This document shows positions 17,279 to 26,198 of a stretch of DNA of 64,000 bases, in pieces. Source of the DNA: Ancylomarina subtilis (GTDB lineage: Bacteria; Bacteroidota; Bacteroidia; Bacteroidales; Marinifilaceae). The translations under genes were made by a program, and so were the position numbers. The stretch lies in NCBI RefSeq assembly GCF_004217115.1, contig NZ_SHKN01000001.1:1-64000 (forward strand), written 5' to 3'. Positions within the stretch are counted from its first letter, which is position 1. The number at the start of each line of letters is the position of its first letter. The notes under the pieces are model-generated. The model saw nothing but the letters and a program-made list of their open reading frames with translations. It searched no databases and was not told where the DNA came from.

Positions 17279-18481
17279 ATGTATAAACGATCGAGTATGA
17301 AATGGAAGATGCTGATGTGGCAGAGTTGTATATTAAGTGTTGTTTTATTGAGCCTGACAGCCTGTAGTGAAGGAGCTTCGACCTGGAAAAAGGAATCCTG
17401 TTTTGAAGACGATAGCATAACCTCTGATTTCAAGACAAAAGTAAAATATGCCAGGGGCTTTTCCATTAATGTTAAAGAAAGCTATAAGGAAATTACGGTT
17501 TATAATCCATGGAAGAATGATGTTGTGCTTTGTAAATATATTTTATTTCCCAAAGGCAAACCATTACCTTTTTTTGAGGCTGAAAATGTGACTTATATCC
17601 AAACACCCATAAATTCTGTGGCCGTATTTTCCAACACTCATATTGGGCCTTTGGTTGAGTTAGGGCTTGCTGATAAAATTGTGGGAATAACCCGTGCAAA
17701 CAAAATTTATAATAAACGTTTATCTGTAAAGGTAAAGAATGGTGAAATTCCAAGTTTGGGAGGTGCTCACAATAAAAATATTGATATTGAAGCAATTGTT
17801 GATCTGAATCCTGAATTGATTATTCTTTCTGCTTTTAATGAGGTGAAATCAGGAGAGTCTCATTTGGATCAAATTGGTTTTAAACTGGCTTATGCTTTGA
17901 ATTGGATGGAAGATACACCGCTGGCACGAGCTGAGTGGATTAAATTTGTTGCAGCCTTTTTCAATAAAGACAAGGAGGCTGATGAATTTTTCAATAAAGT
18001 AGAGGGGAATTATAATGAAATTAGGAAGCTTGCTGAAAAAGTAGAGAAAAAAGCATCTGTTTTAATGGGCTGGAGTTATAAAGGAATCTGGTACATGCCT
18101 GGTGGCCAAAATTATATGGTGAGTTATTTGCGAGATGCAGGTGCCGATTATTTTTTGTTTGCTGATAGCACAAGAGGAAATATTCCGATGAGCGTTGAAA
18201 ATGTACTTGATAACTGTAACGATGCTGATATCTGGATTTATCCGGGGATATGTAAAAGCAGACAGGATATTGAAAATGCAGGAGAGGTTTTCACACAGTT
18301 TAAGGCATTTCGGGATCATGAAGTGTATAATATCTATAAAAGATCAAACGCAAGGGGGGGAAGTGATTGGTGGGAAACTGCTACAATACGTCCGGATATC
18401 GTTCTAAAGGACTTTATTAAAATTCTGCATCCCGAAATTTTGCCTCAGGATTCAACTTATTTTATATCAAAGCTACACTAG
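17279..18481 (+). CDS. corrinoid/metal-chelate binding lipoprotein, copy 2
   Basis: 400 residues. Lipoprotein signal with hydrophobic core ending LLSLTAC (lipid Cys about 29). Clearly a paralogue of the previous gene: shared YARGFSI, VAVFSNTHIGPLVELG, LNWMEDTPLARAEWIKF, WYMPGGQNYMVSYLRDAGADY, GGSDWWETATIRPDIVLKDF. The blocks GSDWWE and HPEILP near the C-terminus occur in both. Two copies in tandem suggest different ligands or separate membrane faces. The next gene starts 3 bases after this stop codon, so it is tightly linked to the chelatase genes. Confidence 0.82.
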   Translation: MYKRSSMKWKMLMWQSCILSVVLLSLTACSEGASTWKKESCFEDDSITSDFKTKVKYARGFSINVKESYKEITVYNPWKNDVVLCKYILFPKGKPLPFFEAENVTYIQTPINSVAVFSNTHIGPLVELGLADKIVGITRANKIYNKRLSVKVKNGEIPSLGGAHNKNIDIEAIVDLNPELIILSAFNEVKSGESHLDQIGFKLAYALNWMEDTPLARAEWIKFVAAFFNKDKEADEFFNKVEGNYNEIRKLAEKVEKKASVLMGWSYKGIWYMPGGQNYMVSYLRDAGADYFLFADSTRGNIPMSVENVLDNCNDADIWIYPGICKSRQDIENAGEVFTQFKAFRDHEVYNIYKRSNARGGSDWWETATIRPDIVLKDFIKILHPEILPQDSTYFISKLH

Positions 18482-18484
18482 TCT

Positions 18485-21400
18485 ATGCCTTCAAATTTTA
18501 AAATCGTATTTGTAACGGGTGCTTATGATAACACTTATGAAGTGAACAAAGCACAAAAATCGCTTAATGAGAAATTTCCTGAGATTTTTGATTTCCAGTT
18601 TTATAAACATACCAGTTTTGATGATGATGATCAATTGTTTGAGGCATGTATCAACCAATCCTTACAGGCAGATGTTGTCTTTATAACGAGTCACGGAGGT
18701 TTTACACGCTTCAATAGATTTAAGGAATTTTTCGATCGGGTTTCGTCAAAGAAAAAAATCTTCTTGGAATCAGGTATTCAGGATGAGGTAGATGAATTAA
18801 GGCACAGACTAAATATCAGTCAGGGTGAATTTGCGACTATTTATCGATATTATTCTATGAGTGGAACACAGAATTTGTGTAACCTGTTTTTGTGGATGAT
18901 TAATAAATGGGAGGGAGGAAATTACCCGGTAGGGGAACCTATTGCTCCCGACTGGGATGGTATTTATAATATCAAAGGAAACGAAGAAGAGAAGAAGGCT
19001 TATCTCAAGCAAATTCAGGAGGATACAAAACCTGTAATTGGCGTTTTGTTTCATTCAACATTCTATCAAAATGGGAATGTGGCTCATGTGGAGGCTATAA
19101 AAGCCGAGATTGAAAAACAAGGAGCTATCCCCTTGCTTTGTTATACCGGAGTTTCAGCACAAAAGGAACTTGACAGAAAGGGCATTGACTATGTGATTGA
19201 TGAATTGTTTATTCAGGATGGAAAACCTGTTGTTGATGCCATTATCAATACTTTAGGTTATTCACAAACCATATTGGGAAGTCCCGGAGATGGCAGTGCT
19301 GAAATGCTTGAGAAATCGGTTTACAGCAAGTTGGCTGTGCCGGTCATTCAAACTTATTCCGTTTGGTTTAGTGAGGAGGAATGGAAGGAGTCCCAACAAG
19401 GGGTAGACGGCATGACCCTGGTGTCGGGCATCTATTATCCCGAATTCGATGGTCAAATCATAGCCTATCCATCATCCTATACCCTTTTCGAAGAAGATGA
19501 ATTTGGAACCAGGTATCGCTTTAAACCCATACAGGAAAGAATCGAAAAGATTTGCTCTTTGGCAAAGAACTGGGCTTCTCTTCGATATACAGCAAACGAA
19601 GATAAAAAGGTGGCAATTATTCTCCATAATATGCCTCCAAGGAACGATCAAATCGGTTGTGCCTGGGGACTGGATACGCCTGCTTCGGTTTGGCACATGA
19701 TAGAATCATTAAAAGCAAATGGTATTCAAATAGAATCTTCTTTTCAGGATGGAGAGGAAATCATCAATAAAATTGTAAATGGTGTAACCAACGATACACA
19801 ATGGAGTTCGCCCGAGCGGATGGTGGAGAAAAGCATTGATACTATTTCTGCTGGGAAATATCAGGAGTGGTTTCAAAAATTACCAGCTGAGGTTCAGGAA
19901 AAAATGGAACTGGATTGGGGAAAAGCGCCTGGTGAGTTTTTGGTGCATCAGGATAAGATGCCTGTTCCGGGAATTTTAAATGGGAATGTCTTTATTGGTT
20001 TGCAACCTGCCCGAGCCTATGAGGAAAAAGCGGAAGCGTGTTATCACAGCACCGATTTTGTTTGCCCTCACCAGTATGTGGCTTTCTATAAATGGGTCAA
20101 GCATATTTTTGAGGCTGATGTCATTCTGCACATTGGGACGCATGGTACGCTCGAGTGGTTGCCCGGAAAAGAAAAGGGTTTGAGCGATGCCTGTTATCCC
20201 GATATTGCCATTTCCGATTTGCCGCATTTATATCCTTACTGCATTTCGGTTGTGGGAGAAGGTATTCAGGCAAAGCGTCGTTCGGCAGCTGTCTTGAACG
20301 AACACATGATTCCATCGATGGTGGAAAGTGGAACTTACGATGAACTTTCTCAGCTTGATGAATTGCTGAAGGATTATTATCATGCCAAAGCGAATAATGA
20401 GAAGAAAGTAGAACCGGCCTCTCAGGAGATCTGGCAGATGGTAAAGGCTTTGGATTTGGATCAGGATTTAAAAATAACTGAAGAGAAAGCTTTTGCTGAT
20501 TTTGAGCAATTTTTAGAAGAACTTCATATTTGGATGGAGAAAATTAAATCTTCTATCATCAAAGACGGCTTACATATTTATGGTCAGCCTGAAGAAAAGG
20601 ATCGATTCCGTAATATGATTCGCTTGTTGACCAGAATTGGAAATGGAGAAGTGCCTGCTCTCAATGAAGGTATTGCCGAAGCTCTTAATTACGACTATCA
20701 ATTGTTATTGGATGAGTCGGCAAAATTGTGGGAGAATGGTAAAACCAGTTTATATATTCTGGAAGAGATTACCGAAAAAGCTGTTGGTTTGATTGAAGCC
20801 TTGGGTGAAGAGAATTATCAGGCAATTGGAATTTCCTCTGTGATACAGAAAATTGGTTTCAATAAATCTGATTTAAAAAAATTAGAGCAGGTCTTGGCGT
20901 TTATCTGTGAAGAAATTGTTCCAAGATTACTGCAAACGACCGATGAGTTAAAACACTTAGTGAATGGTGTTGATGGAAAAATGGTAGATCCCGGACCAGG
21001 AGGCTGTCCATCCAGAGGAAATGCTTTGATTTTACCTACGGGGCGAAACTTTTATTCCATCAATCCTACGGCTGTGCCTACACGAGCATCCTGGAAGGTG
21101 GGACAAAAGATGGCAATGGATCTTTTGGAGCAATATAATAAAGATGAAGGAAAAGTGCCTGAGAGTATTGCTATCGTGATGTATGCAGGAGATATCATGA
21201 AAACCTATGGCGATGATATTGCTGAGATTCTTTATTTGATGGGGGTGAAACCCCTTTGGTTGGGCAATACAGCTCAGGTAAGTGGTTTGGAATTGATTCC
21301 TTTGGAAGAGCTTAATCGTCCTAGAGTTGATGTGACCTGTCGAATTTCAGGTCTATTCAGAGATACATTCCCTAATCTGATTGAAATGCTCGATGATGCT

Positions 21401-22246
21401 GTTAATTTGGTTGCTGCTCAGGATGAAGATATCGAAATGAACTACATCCGCAAACATGTATTGTCCGAGGTGGAGGAAATGAAGCAAAAGGGGATCGACC
21501 CTGAAATTGCAGAACAAGAAGCCCGATTGAGAGTATTTGGTTGTCCTCCGGGAACCTATGGAGGGGGTGTTGATATTTTAACCAGTTCCGGAAAGTGGGA
21601 AAACAATGAAGATTTAGCCACAATATCTACTACGTGGAGTTGTCATGCTTACGGACGTAAGGTGCATGGTGATAGCCGCCCCGATTTGTATGGAACGCGC
21701 TTGTCGAAAACTGATGTAACAGTTAAAAATGAAGTGTCGAAGGAATCTGACATTTACGATATCGATGATGAATTTATTTATCATGGCGGTCTGATTGCTG
21801 CAACCAAGAAATTTTCTGGTAAAACACCGCGATCCTATTATGGAAATTCGGCTGATCCTTCCCGAACTGAAATTGCATCGGTAGAATCGGAAACAGCAAG
21901 AGTTATGCGTGCGCGTATTTTGAACCCGAAATGGATTGATGGATTAAAACAGCATGGCTATAAAGGCGCGCAGGATGTTGCTTACATGATGGAAAATGTA
22001 TTTGGTTGGGATGCAACTGCCGATGTTGTGGAAGACTGGATGTACAATAAAATTACCGATCACTATCTGTTGAATGAAGAAAACAGAAAGTGGATGGAAG
22101 AGGTAAATAAATGGGCCGCCAACAAAATGTCTGAGAGGCTGTTGGAGGCCATTCAGCGCGGAATGTGGAATGCAAGTGAAGCGTATCGGGAGCAATTGGT
22201 ACAGATTTATTTGCAAACTGAAGGAGAAATTGAAAGTGGACTTTAA
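18485..22246 (+). CDS. CobN/BchH-like metal chelatase large subunit
   Basis: 1253 residues, the expected size for the porphyrin/corrin-binding subunit of the three-part ATP-dependent chelatases (CobNST, BchHID). The family signature HIGTHGTLEWLPGKEKG starts at residue 549 and is followed by CYPDIAISDLPHLYPY and AKRRSAAVLNEHMIPSM. Later blocks PGGCPSRGNALILPTGRNFYS, FGCPPGTYGGGVDILTSS and MRARILNPKWIDGLKQHGY are also family-typical. It would insert or, as described for the related HmuS, remove a metal from a tetrapyrrole. Sequence does not say whether cobalt, magnesium or iron. The partner ATPases follow at 22260 and 23165. No signal peptide: cytoplasmic. Confidence 0.9.
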   Translation: MPSNFKIVFVTGAYDNTYEVNKAQKSLNEKFPEIFDFQFYKHTSFDDDDQLFEACINQSLQADVVFITSHGGFTRFNRFKEFFDRVSSKKKIFLESGIQDEVDELRHRLNISQGEFATIYRYYSMSGTQNLCNLFLWMINKWEGGNYPVGEPIAPDWDGIYNIKGNEEEKKAYLKQIQEDTKPVIGVLFHSTFYQNGNVAHVEAIKAEIEKQGAIPLLCYTGVSAQKELDRKGIDYVIDELFIQDGKPVVDAIINTLGYSQTILGSPGDGSAEMLEKSVYSKLAVPVIQTYSVWFSEEEWKESQQGVDGMTLVSGIYYPEFDGQIIAYPSSYTLFEEDEFGTRYRFKPIQERIEKICSLAKNWASLRYTANEDKKVAIILHNMPPRNDQIGCAWGLDTPASVWHMIESLKANGIQIESSFQDGEEIINKIVNGVTNDTQWSSPERMVEKSIDTISAGKYQEWFQKLPAEVQEKMELDWGKAPGEFLVHQDKMPVPGILNGNVFIGLQPARAYEEKAEACYHSTDFVCPHQYVAFYKWVKHIFEADVILHIGTHGTLEWLPGKEKGLSDACYPDIAISDLPHLYPYCISVVGEGIQAKRRSAAVLNEHMIPSMVESGTYDELSQLDELLKDYYHAKANNEKKVEPASQEIWQMVKALDLDQDLKITEEKAFADFEQFLEELHIWMEKIKSSIIKDGLHIYGQPEEKDRFRNMIRLLTRIGNGEVPALNEGIAEALNYDYQLLLDESAKLWENGKTSLYILEEITEKAVGLIEALGEENYQAIGISSVIQKIGFNKSDLKKLEQVLAFICEEIVPRLLQTTDELKHLVNGVDGKMVDPGPGGCPSRGNALILPTGRNFYSINPTAVPTRASWKVGQKMAMDLLEQYNKDEGKVPESIAIVMYAGDIMKTYGDDIAEILYLMGVKPLWLGNTAQVSGLELIPLEELNRPRVDVTCRISGLFRDTFPNLIEMLDDAVNLVAAQDEDIEMNYIRKHVLSEVEEMKQKGIDPEIAEQEARLRVFGCPPGTYGGGVDILTSSGKWENNEDLATISTTWSCHAYGRKVHGDSRPDLYGTRLSKTDVTVKNEVSKESDIYDIDDEFIYHGGLIAATKKFSGKTPRSYYGNSADPSRTEIASVESETARVMRARILNPKWIDGLKQHGYKGAQDVAYMMENVFGWDATADVVEDWMYNKITDHYLLNEENRKWMEEVNKWAANKMSERLLEAIQRGMWNASEAYREQLVQIYLQTEGEIESGL

Positions 22247-22259
22247 ATAATAAAATACA

Positions 22260-23171
22260 ATGCATACACGATATCCATTTGCCGGAATTGTTGGGCAGGA
22301 ACAAATGAAAAAAGCTTTAATACTGAATGTGATTAATCCTAAAATTGGAGGCGTATTAATTCGGGGAGAGAAAGGAACAGCAAAAAGTACGGGCGTAAGA
22401 GCCTTAATCGATCTGTTACCCGACAATAGGGTGGTTGATCTTCCGGTTGGAGCAACTGAAGATCGTGTTGTTGGAACCCTTGATATAGAGCATGCTTTAA
22501 AGAATGGAGAGAAAAAGTTTGAACCAGGCATATTGGCGAAAGCCCATAACAATCTCCTTTATGTAGATGAGGTAAACCTTTTGGATGATCATATTGTGGA
22601 TATCCTGCTGGATGTTGCCGCTATGGGGGTAAATGTTGTAGAGCGGGAAGGCGTTTCCTACTCTCATCCTTCTAAATTTATTTTGGTGGGTACCATGAAT
22701 CCTGAAGAAGGAGATTTAAGACCTCAGTTGCTCGACAGATTTGGAATGACCATTGATGTGAAAGGAGAAAATAGCGTTGAGAAAAGGGTCGAAGTGATTA
22801 AAAGAAGATTGGCCTTCGAAGCAAATCCGGAAACGTTTATACAACAATTTAAAGAAGAGCACAAGCAGATTGTTTTACAAATCAAAGAAGCGCAGAAATT
22901 GTTACCCAAAGTGAAGATTTCAGATAAAATGCTGGAACTGACTGCGGAGATTACGCTGGATTTGGGCGTTGATGGACATAGAGCTGATATTACGATGATT
23001 AAAGTGGCTAGTACAATTGCAGCATATGAAAATGTTGATGAGGTGCAACGTGAACATATTTTGGAAGCGGCAGAATTGGTATTGCCACATAGAATGCGAC
23101 GATTGCCATTTGATGATGGTTGTTTAAGCGCAAGTGCATTGGACAAATGGTTGGAAGAGAAAGTATGCTAA
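22260..23171 (+). CDS. BchI/ChlI-like AAA+ chelatase ATPase
   Basis: 303 residues, AAA+ only. Walker [10 protein letters not shown] at residues 36-44, Walker [11 protein letters not shown] at about 99-108, sensor and arginine-finger region [21 protein letters not shown]. The C-terminal helical lid ends [11 protein letters not shown], like magnesium-chelatase I subunits. It drives the chelatase large subunit by forming a hexameric ring with the D-like protein. It starts 13 bases after the large subunit and its last 7 bases overlap the next gene. Its closest match by eye is the N-terminal half of that next gene, so the two arose by duplication. Confidence 0.9.
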   Translation: MHTRYPFAGIVGQEQMKKALILNVINPKIGGVLIRGEKGTAKSTGVRALIDLLPDNRVVDLPVGATEDRVVGTLDIEHALKNGEKKFEPGILAKAHNNLLYVDEVNLLDDHIVDILLDVAAMGVNVVEREGVSYSHPSKFILVGTMNPEEGDLRPQLLDRFGMTIDVKGENSVEKRVEVIKRRLAFEANPETFIQQFKEEHKQIVLQIKEAQKLLPKVKISDKMLELTAEITLDLGVDGHRADITMIKVASTIAAYENVDEVQREHILEAAELVLPHRMRRLPFDDGCLSASALDKWLEEKVC

Positions 23172-25078
23172 TCGATCAGATGAGTATGGAAAATACAGGT
23201 ATGCAGAACTTGTATCCCTTTACCGCCATAGTTGGACAGGAGGAGGTAAAGAGGGCTTTGTTTTTGAATCTGATTTGCCCACAAATTGGAGGTGTGCTGT
23301 TATCAGGACAGAAGGGAACGGCAAAATCGACCATTGTTCGTGCTCTGGCGGCTTTGTTACCTGACAAGGAAGTGGTGACTCTATCCTTGAATGCTACCGA
23401 AGATCGGATATTGGGAAGTATCGATTTGGAAAAGGCTTTAAAATATGGAGAGCAACATTTCGAAGCGGGAATTTTGGCCAAAGCACATAACCATATTCTC
23501 TACATCGACGAAGTGAACCTTTTGTCAGAATCTTTGGTGAATACCATATTGGATGTGGCAGCTTCAGGGGTGAATAGAGTAGAACGAGAGGGGATTTCCT
23601 ATGAGCATCCGTGTCGTTTTATTTTGGTGGGTACTATGAATCCCGAAGAGGGCGGATTGAAACCTCAGCTGTTGGATCGTTTTGGTTTTTTTGTAGATGT
23701 AAATGCAAGTATCAATGTTCGTGAAAGAATTGAAATTATGACCAAGCGTTTGGCTTATGAAGCCGATTCTGAATCCTTTTGTCGAAAATATGCTGATAAA
23801 GAACAGGAATTATTAAGCCAGATTCTTCAGGCACAAAGCCAATTCGAAAGTATAGAGCTTAATGATAATATTTTGCACTTGATTGCTGATGTTTGCATGA
23901 AAGCGTCTTGTGCTGGCCATAGAGGCGATTTGGCTTTGGCTTTGGGCGCAAAAGCTTTGGCAGCCTTCAGAAATAAATCGAAGGTAGATTTAAAGGAGGT
24001 GATGGATGTGCGTGATCTGGCTTTAATACATCGCTTACGAAGTGCACAAGATGAAAAACAGGAACAGCAGGATGAAAATCAGCAAGATGAGCAAGACGAA
24101 AACCATGATTCAGCTCAAAATGAGAATCAAGATAAGAATCCCGAAAATGATTTTCCCTTAGATCAAGATCTGGAAATGGAAATCCCACCTTTTGATTTTG
24201 AAAATCCAGCTAAGGAGGAAGAAAACCAGAAAGAGGAGTTATTTGATATGGCTGAGGCTTATCAGGTTGGGAATATTCTGGAAATAGATAAAGATAAAAT
24301 ACAACGGTCGAAAGGGAATGGGAAGCGTAGTAAGACCAAGACCAATAGCAAATCGGGAAGGTATATAAAGGTAAAATACCCGAAAGGAAAAATTGAAGAT
24401 TTGGCTTTTGATGCCACTTTGCGTGCGGCAGCTCCTTTTCAAGCTATCAGAAAAAAGAATGGACTGAAAGTCAATATTCAACAATCTGATTTTCGGGAGA
24501 AGGTCAGGGAAAAACGAATTGGGAATACCATTTTGTTTTTGGTAGATGCCAGTGGATCCATGGGCGTGCAGAAAAGAATGGTGGAAGCTAAAACAGCCGT
24601 TTTCTCCTTGTTGCAAGATGCATATAAAAAAAGAGATCGGGTAGCTTTAATGAGCTTCCGTGGGGAAGAAGCAGAAATGATTTTACCCCCAACACGAAGT
24701 ATTGATTTGGCATACAGAATGCTACAAGATATAAAAACGGGAGGAAGAACCCCTTTGGCTCATGCTCTGGAGCAAATGAATACCAGTTTGAAAGCTTTGA
24801 GTTCGAAAGACAAAGAGTTGTTACCCGTAATTGTATTGCTTACCGATGGGAAGGCCAACTGGGTGGAAGGAAAGACAAATCCTCTGCAGGCAGCATACAA
24901 AAATGCAGAAAATCTGGCTAATGAATCTGCTAAAATCGTTTTAGTGGATACTGAAACAGGATTTTTGAAGCTTGGTTTGGGAAATAAACTGGCCGAAAAG
25001 ATGGAGGCGGAATACATTCGTCTGGATCAATTGAAGGCAGGAGAATTAGCTCAGAAAGTGAAAGATATTTTAAATTAA
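23165..25078 (+). CDS. BchI-BchD-like AAA+/VWA chelatase subunit
   Basis: 637 residues from ATG 23165, chosen over an ATG at 23120 that lies in the preceding coding sequence; the 7-base overlap signals coupling. AAA+ domain 20-290 with intact Walker [11 protein letters not shown] (47-56) and Walker [10 protein letters not shown] (~112). A Gln/Glu/Asp/Asn-rich linker follows (about 295-360). The C-terminal von Willebrand A domain has a complete metal-site motif DASGSMG (461-467), with later TGGRTPL and LTDGKAN. In typical BchD the AAA+ half is degenerate; here it looks catalytic. It is the D-type organiser of the chelatase motor. Confidence 0.9.
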   Translation: MLIDQMSMENTGMQNLYPFTAIVGQEEVKRALFLNLICPQIGGVLLSGQKGTAKSTIVRALAALLPDKEVVTLSLNATEDRILGSIDLEKALKYGEQHFEAGILAKAHNHILYIDEVNLLSESLVNTILDVAASGVNRVEREGISYEHPCRFILVGTMNPEEGGLKPQLLDRFGFFVDVNASINVRERIEIMTKRLAYEADSESFCRKYADKEQELLSQILQAQSQFESIELNDNILHLIADVCMKASCAGHRGDLALALGAKALAAFRNKSKVDLKEVMDVRDLALIHRLRSAQDEKQEQQDENQQDEQDENHDSAQNENQDKNPENDFPLDQDLEMEIPPFDFENPAKEEENQKEELFDMAEAYQVGNILEIDKDKIQRSKGNGKRSKTKTNSKSGRYIKVKYPKGKIEDLAFDATLRAAAPFQAIRKKNGLKVNIQQSDFREKVREKRIGNTILFLVDASGSMGVQKRMVEAKTAVFSLLQDAYKKRDRVALMSFRGEEAEMILPPTRSIDLAYRMLQDIKTGGRTPLAHALEQMNTSLKALSSKDKELLPVIVLLTDGKANWVEGKTNPLQAAYKNAENLANESAKIVLVDTETGFLKLGLGNKLAEKMEAEYIRLDQLKAGELAQKVKDILN

Positions 25079-25096
25079 AGAATACAACAATTTGCC

Positions 25097-26197
25097 ATGA
25101 TGATATTTGAGACTAAACGTGGAGATCAACTTCATTTTTATAAAAAATCACTGATACTCAATTTTGGAGGAAAGCGAAATACCATAAGCACATCGCCTTT
25201 AAATGGCGGCTATCATGAGAACCTAAGCTACATATACAACAACGATTGTAAGTTAGGTGCAGGCATGGGCTGTAAAATGAAAGCAGACACCTATGAGGAA
25301 CATTTGATGGTTTTGGCCGAAGAATTGGGTTTGAAGCCTGATAAGTGTTCGGGTATGGGAACAGCAGCTTCCATGGAGAATGTTTCTATTAAAACTGAGC
25401 ATCATGGCGACTTGTCGGTGACAGCAATTGCAACTGCAGGGATCGAGACCAATGGAGGACGAGTAGGTGATCCGGCCTCTTGGGATGAGTGGGCAAATCG
25501 GCACAAAAAAGTAAGTCATGGCACCATTAATATCATCCTTTTTATTGATGCGAATCTTCCTGCAGGTACGCTAACAAGAGCTTTGGTGACTTGTACAGAG
25601 GCAAAAACAGCTGCCATTCAGGAACTGATGGGAGGTAGCAATTATTCCAACGACCTGGCAACTGGTTCGGGTACCGATGGCAGTATCATCGTTGGAAATC
25701 TGGATTCGCCAATGACCTTGACCAATGCAGGGAAGCATTCAAAGCTTGGCGAAATCATCGGTTTGGCTGTAAAAGCAGCAGTAAAAGAAGCGCTTTATAA
25801 GCAAACGGGTTTGTCGTCTGAAAGTCAGCACTGTGTTTTGGCTCGCTTGAAACGATATGGCGTGAGTATCGATACCTTATGGGAACGATTTACAAAAGAG
25901 GAGAATGGAACGCTTTTAAAACCGAATTTCGTACATGAGCTTGAATCTTTAGCCAAATCTGCAGAATTGTTGGCGCCTGTGTCGGCAATTATTCATTTGA
26001 TCGATCAATACAGATGGAATTTATTAAAGGCCGAAGAAACGATCTTTGCGGCGAATATGATATTATCCCCATTGGCAAATCATTTTGGAATAGATGAGAA
26101 AAAGTTAAGTGTTGGAGTAACTAATGGAGAAGTGGTTCAGGGCTTGGTTGATTATTTGACTGATTTGATGGTGAATATCTTAAAAGCACAAAACTAA
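25097..26197 (+). CDS. cbiZ: CbiZ-like adenosylcobinamide amidohydrolase with C-terminal extension
   Basis: 366 residues. The first ~215 match CbiZ: NGGYHENLSYIYNND, MGTAASMENVSI, SVTAIATAGIETNGGRVGDP, GTINIILFIDANLPAGTLTRAL, and the SGTDGSIIVGN segment. CbiZ cleaves the amide bond holding the aminopropanol arm, converting cobinamides (and pseudocobalamin-type corrinoids) to cobyric acid so the lower ligand can be rebuilt. A further ~140 residues follow (AGKHSKLGEIIGLAVK through a helical tail), longer than I recall for single-domain CbiZ. It lies between the chelatase genes and the nitrogenase-like genes, tying both to corrinoid chemistry. Confidence 0.82.
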   Translation: MMIFETKRGDQLHFYKKSLILNFGGKRNTISTSPLNGGYHENLSYIYNNDCKLGAGMGCKMKADTYEEHLMVLAEELGLKPDKCSGMGTAASMENVSIKTEHHGDLSVTAIATAGIETNGGRVGDPASWDEWANRHKKVSHGTINIILFIDANLPAGTLTRALVTCTEAKTAAIQELMGGSNYSNDLATGSGTDGSIIVGNLDSPMTLTNAGKHSKLGEIIGLAVKAAVKEALYKQTGLSSESQHCVLARLKRYGVSIDTLWERFTKEENGTLLKPNFVHELESLAKSAELLAPVSAIIHLIDQYRWNLLKAEETIFAANMILSPLANHFGIDEKKLSVGVTNGEVVQGLVDYLTDLMVNILKAQN

Positions 26198-26198
26198 T

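Noticed and set aside
18485-22246. HmuS haem-dechelating protein of an hmuYRSTUV locus
   Set aside because: No HmuY, no ABC haem exporter genes and no iron-related context; it cannot be excluded biochemically, but the riboswitch context favours corrinoid-linked function.
21944-22552. 202-codon minus-strand frame opposite the CobN-like and I-like genes
   Set aside because: It is a shadow frame of strongly conserved genes, with no family resemblance and no room for a promoter of its own.
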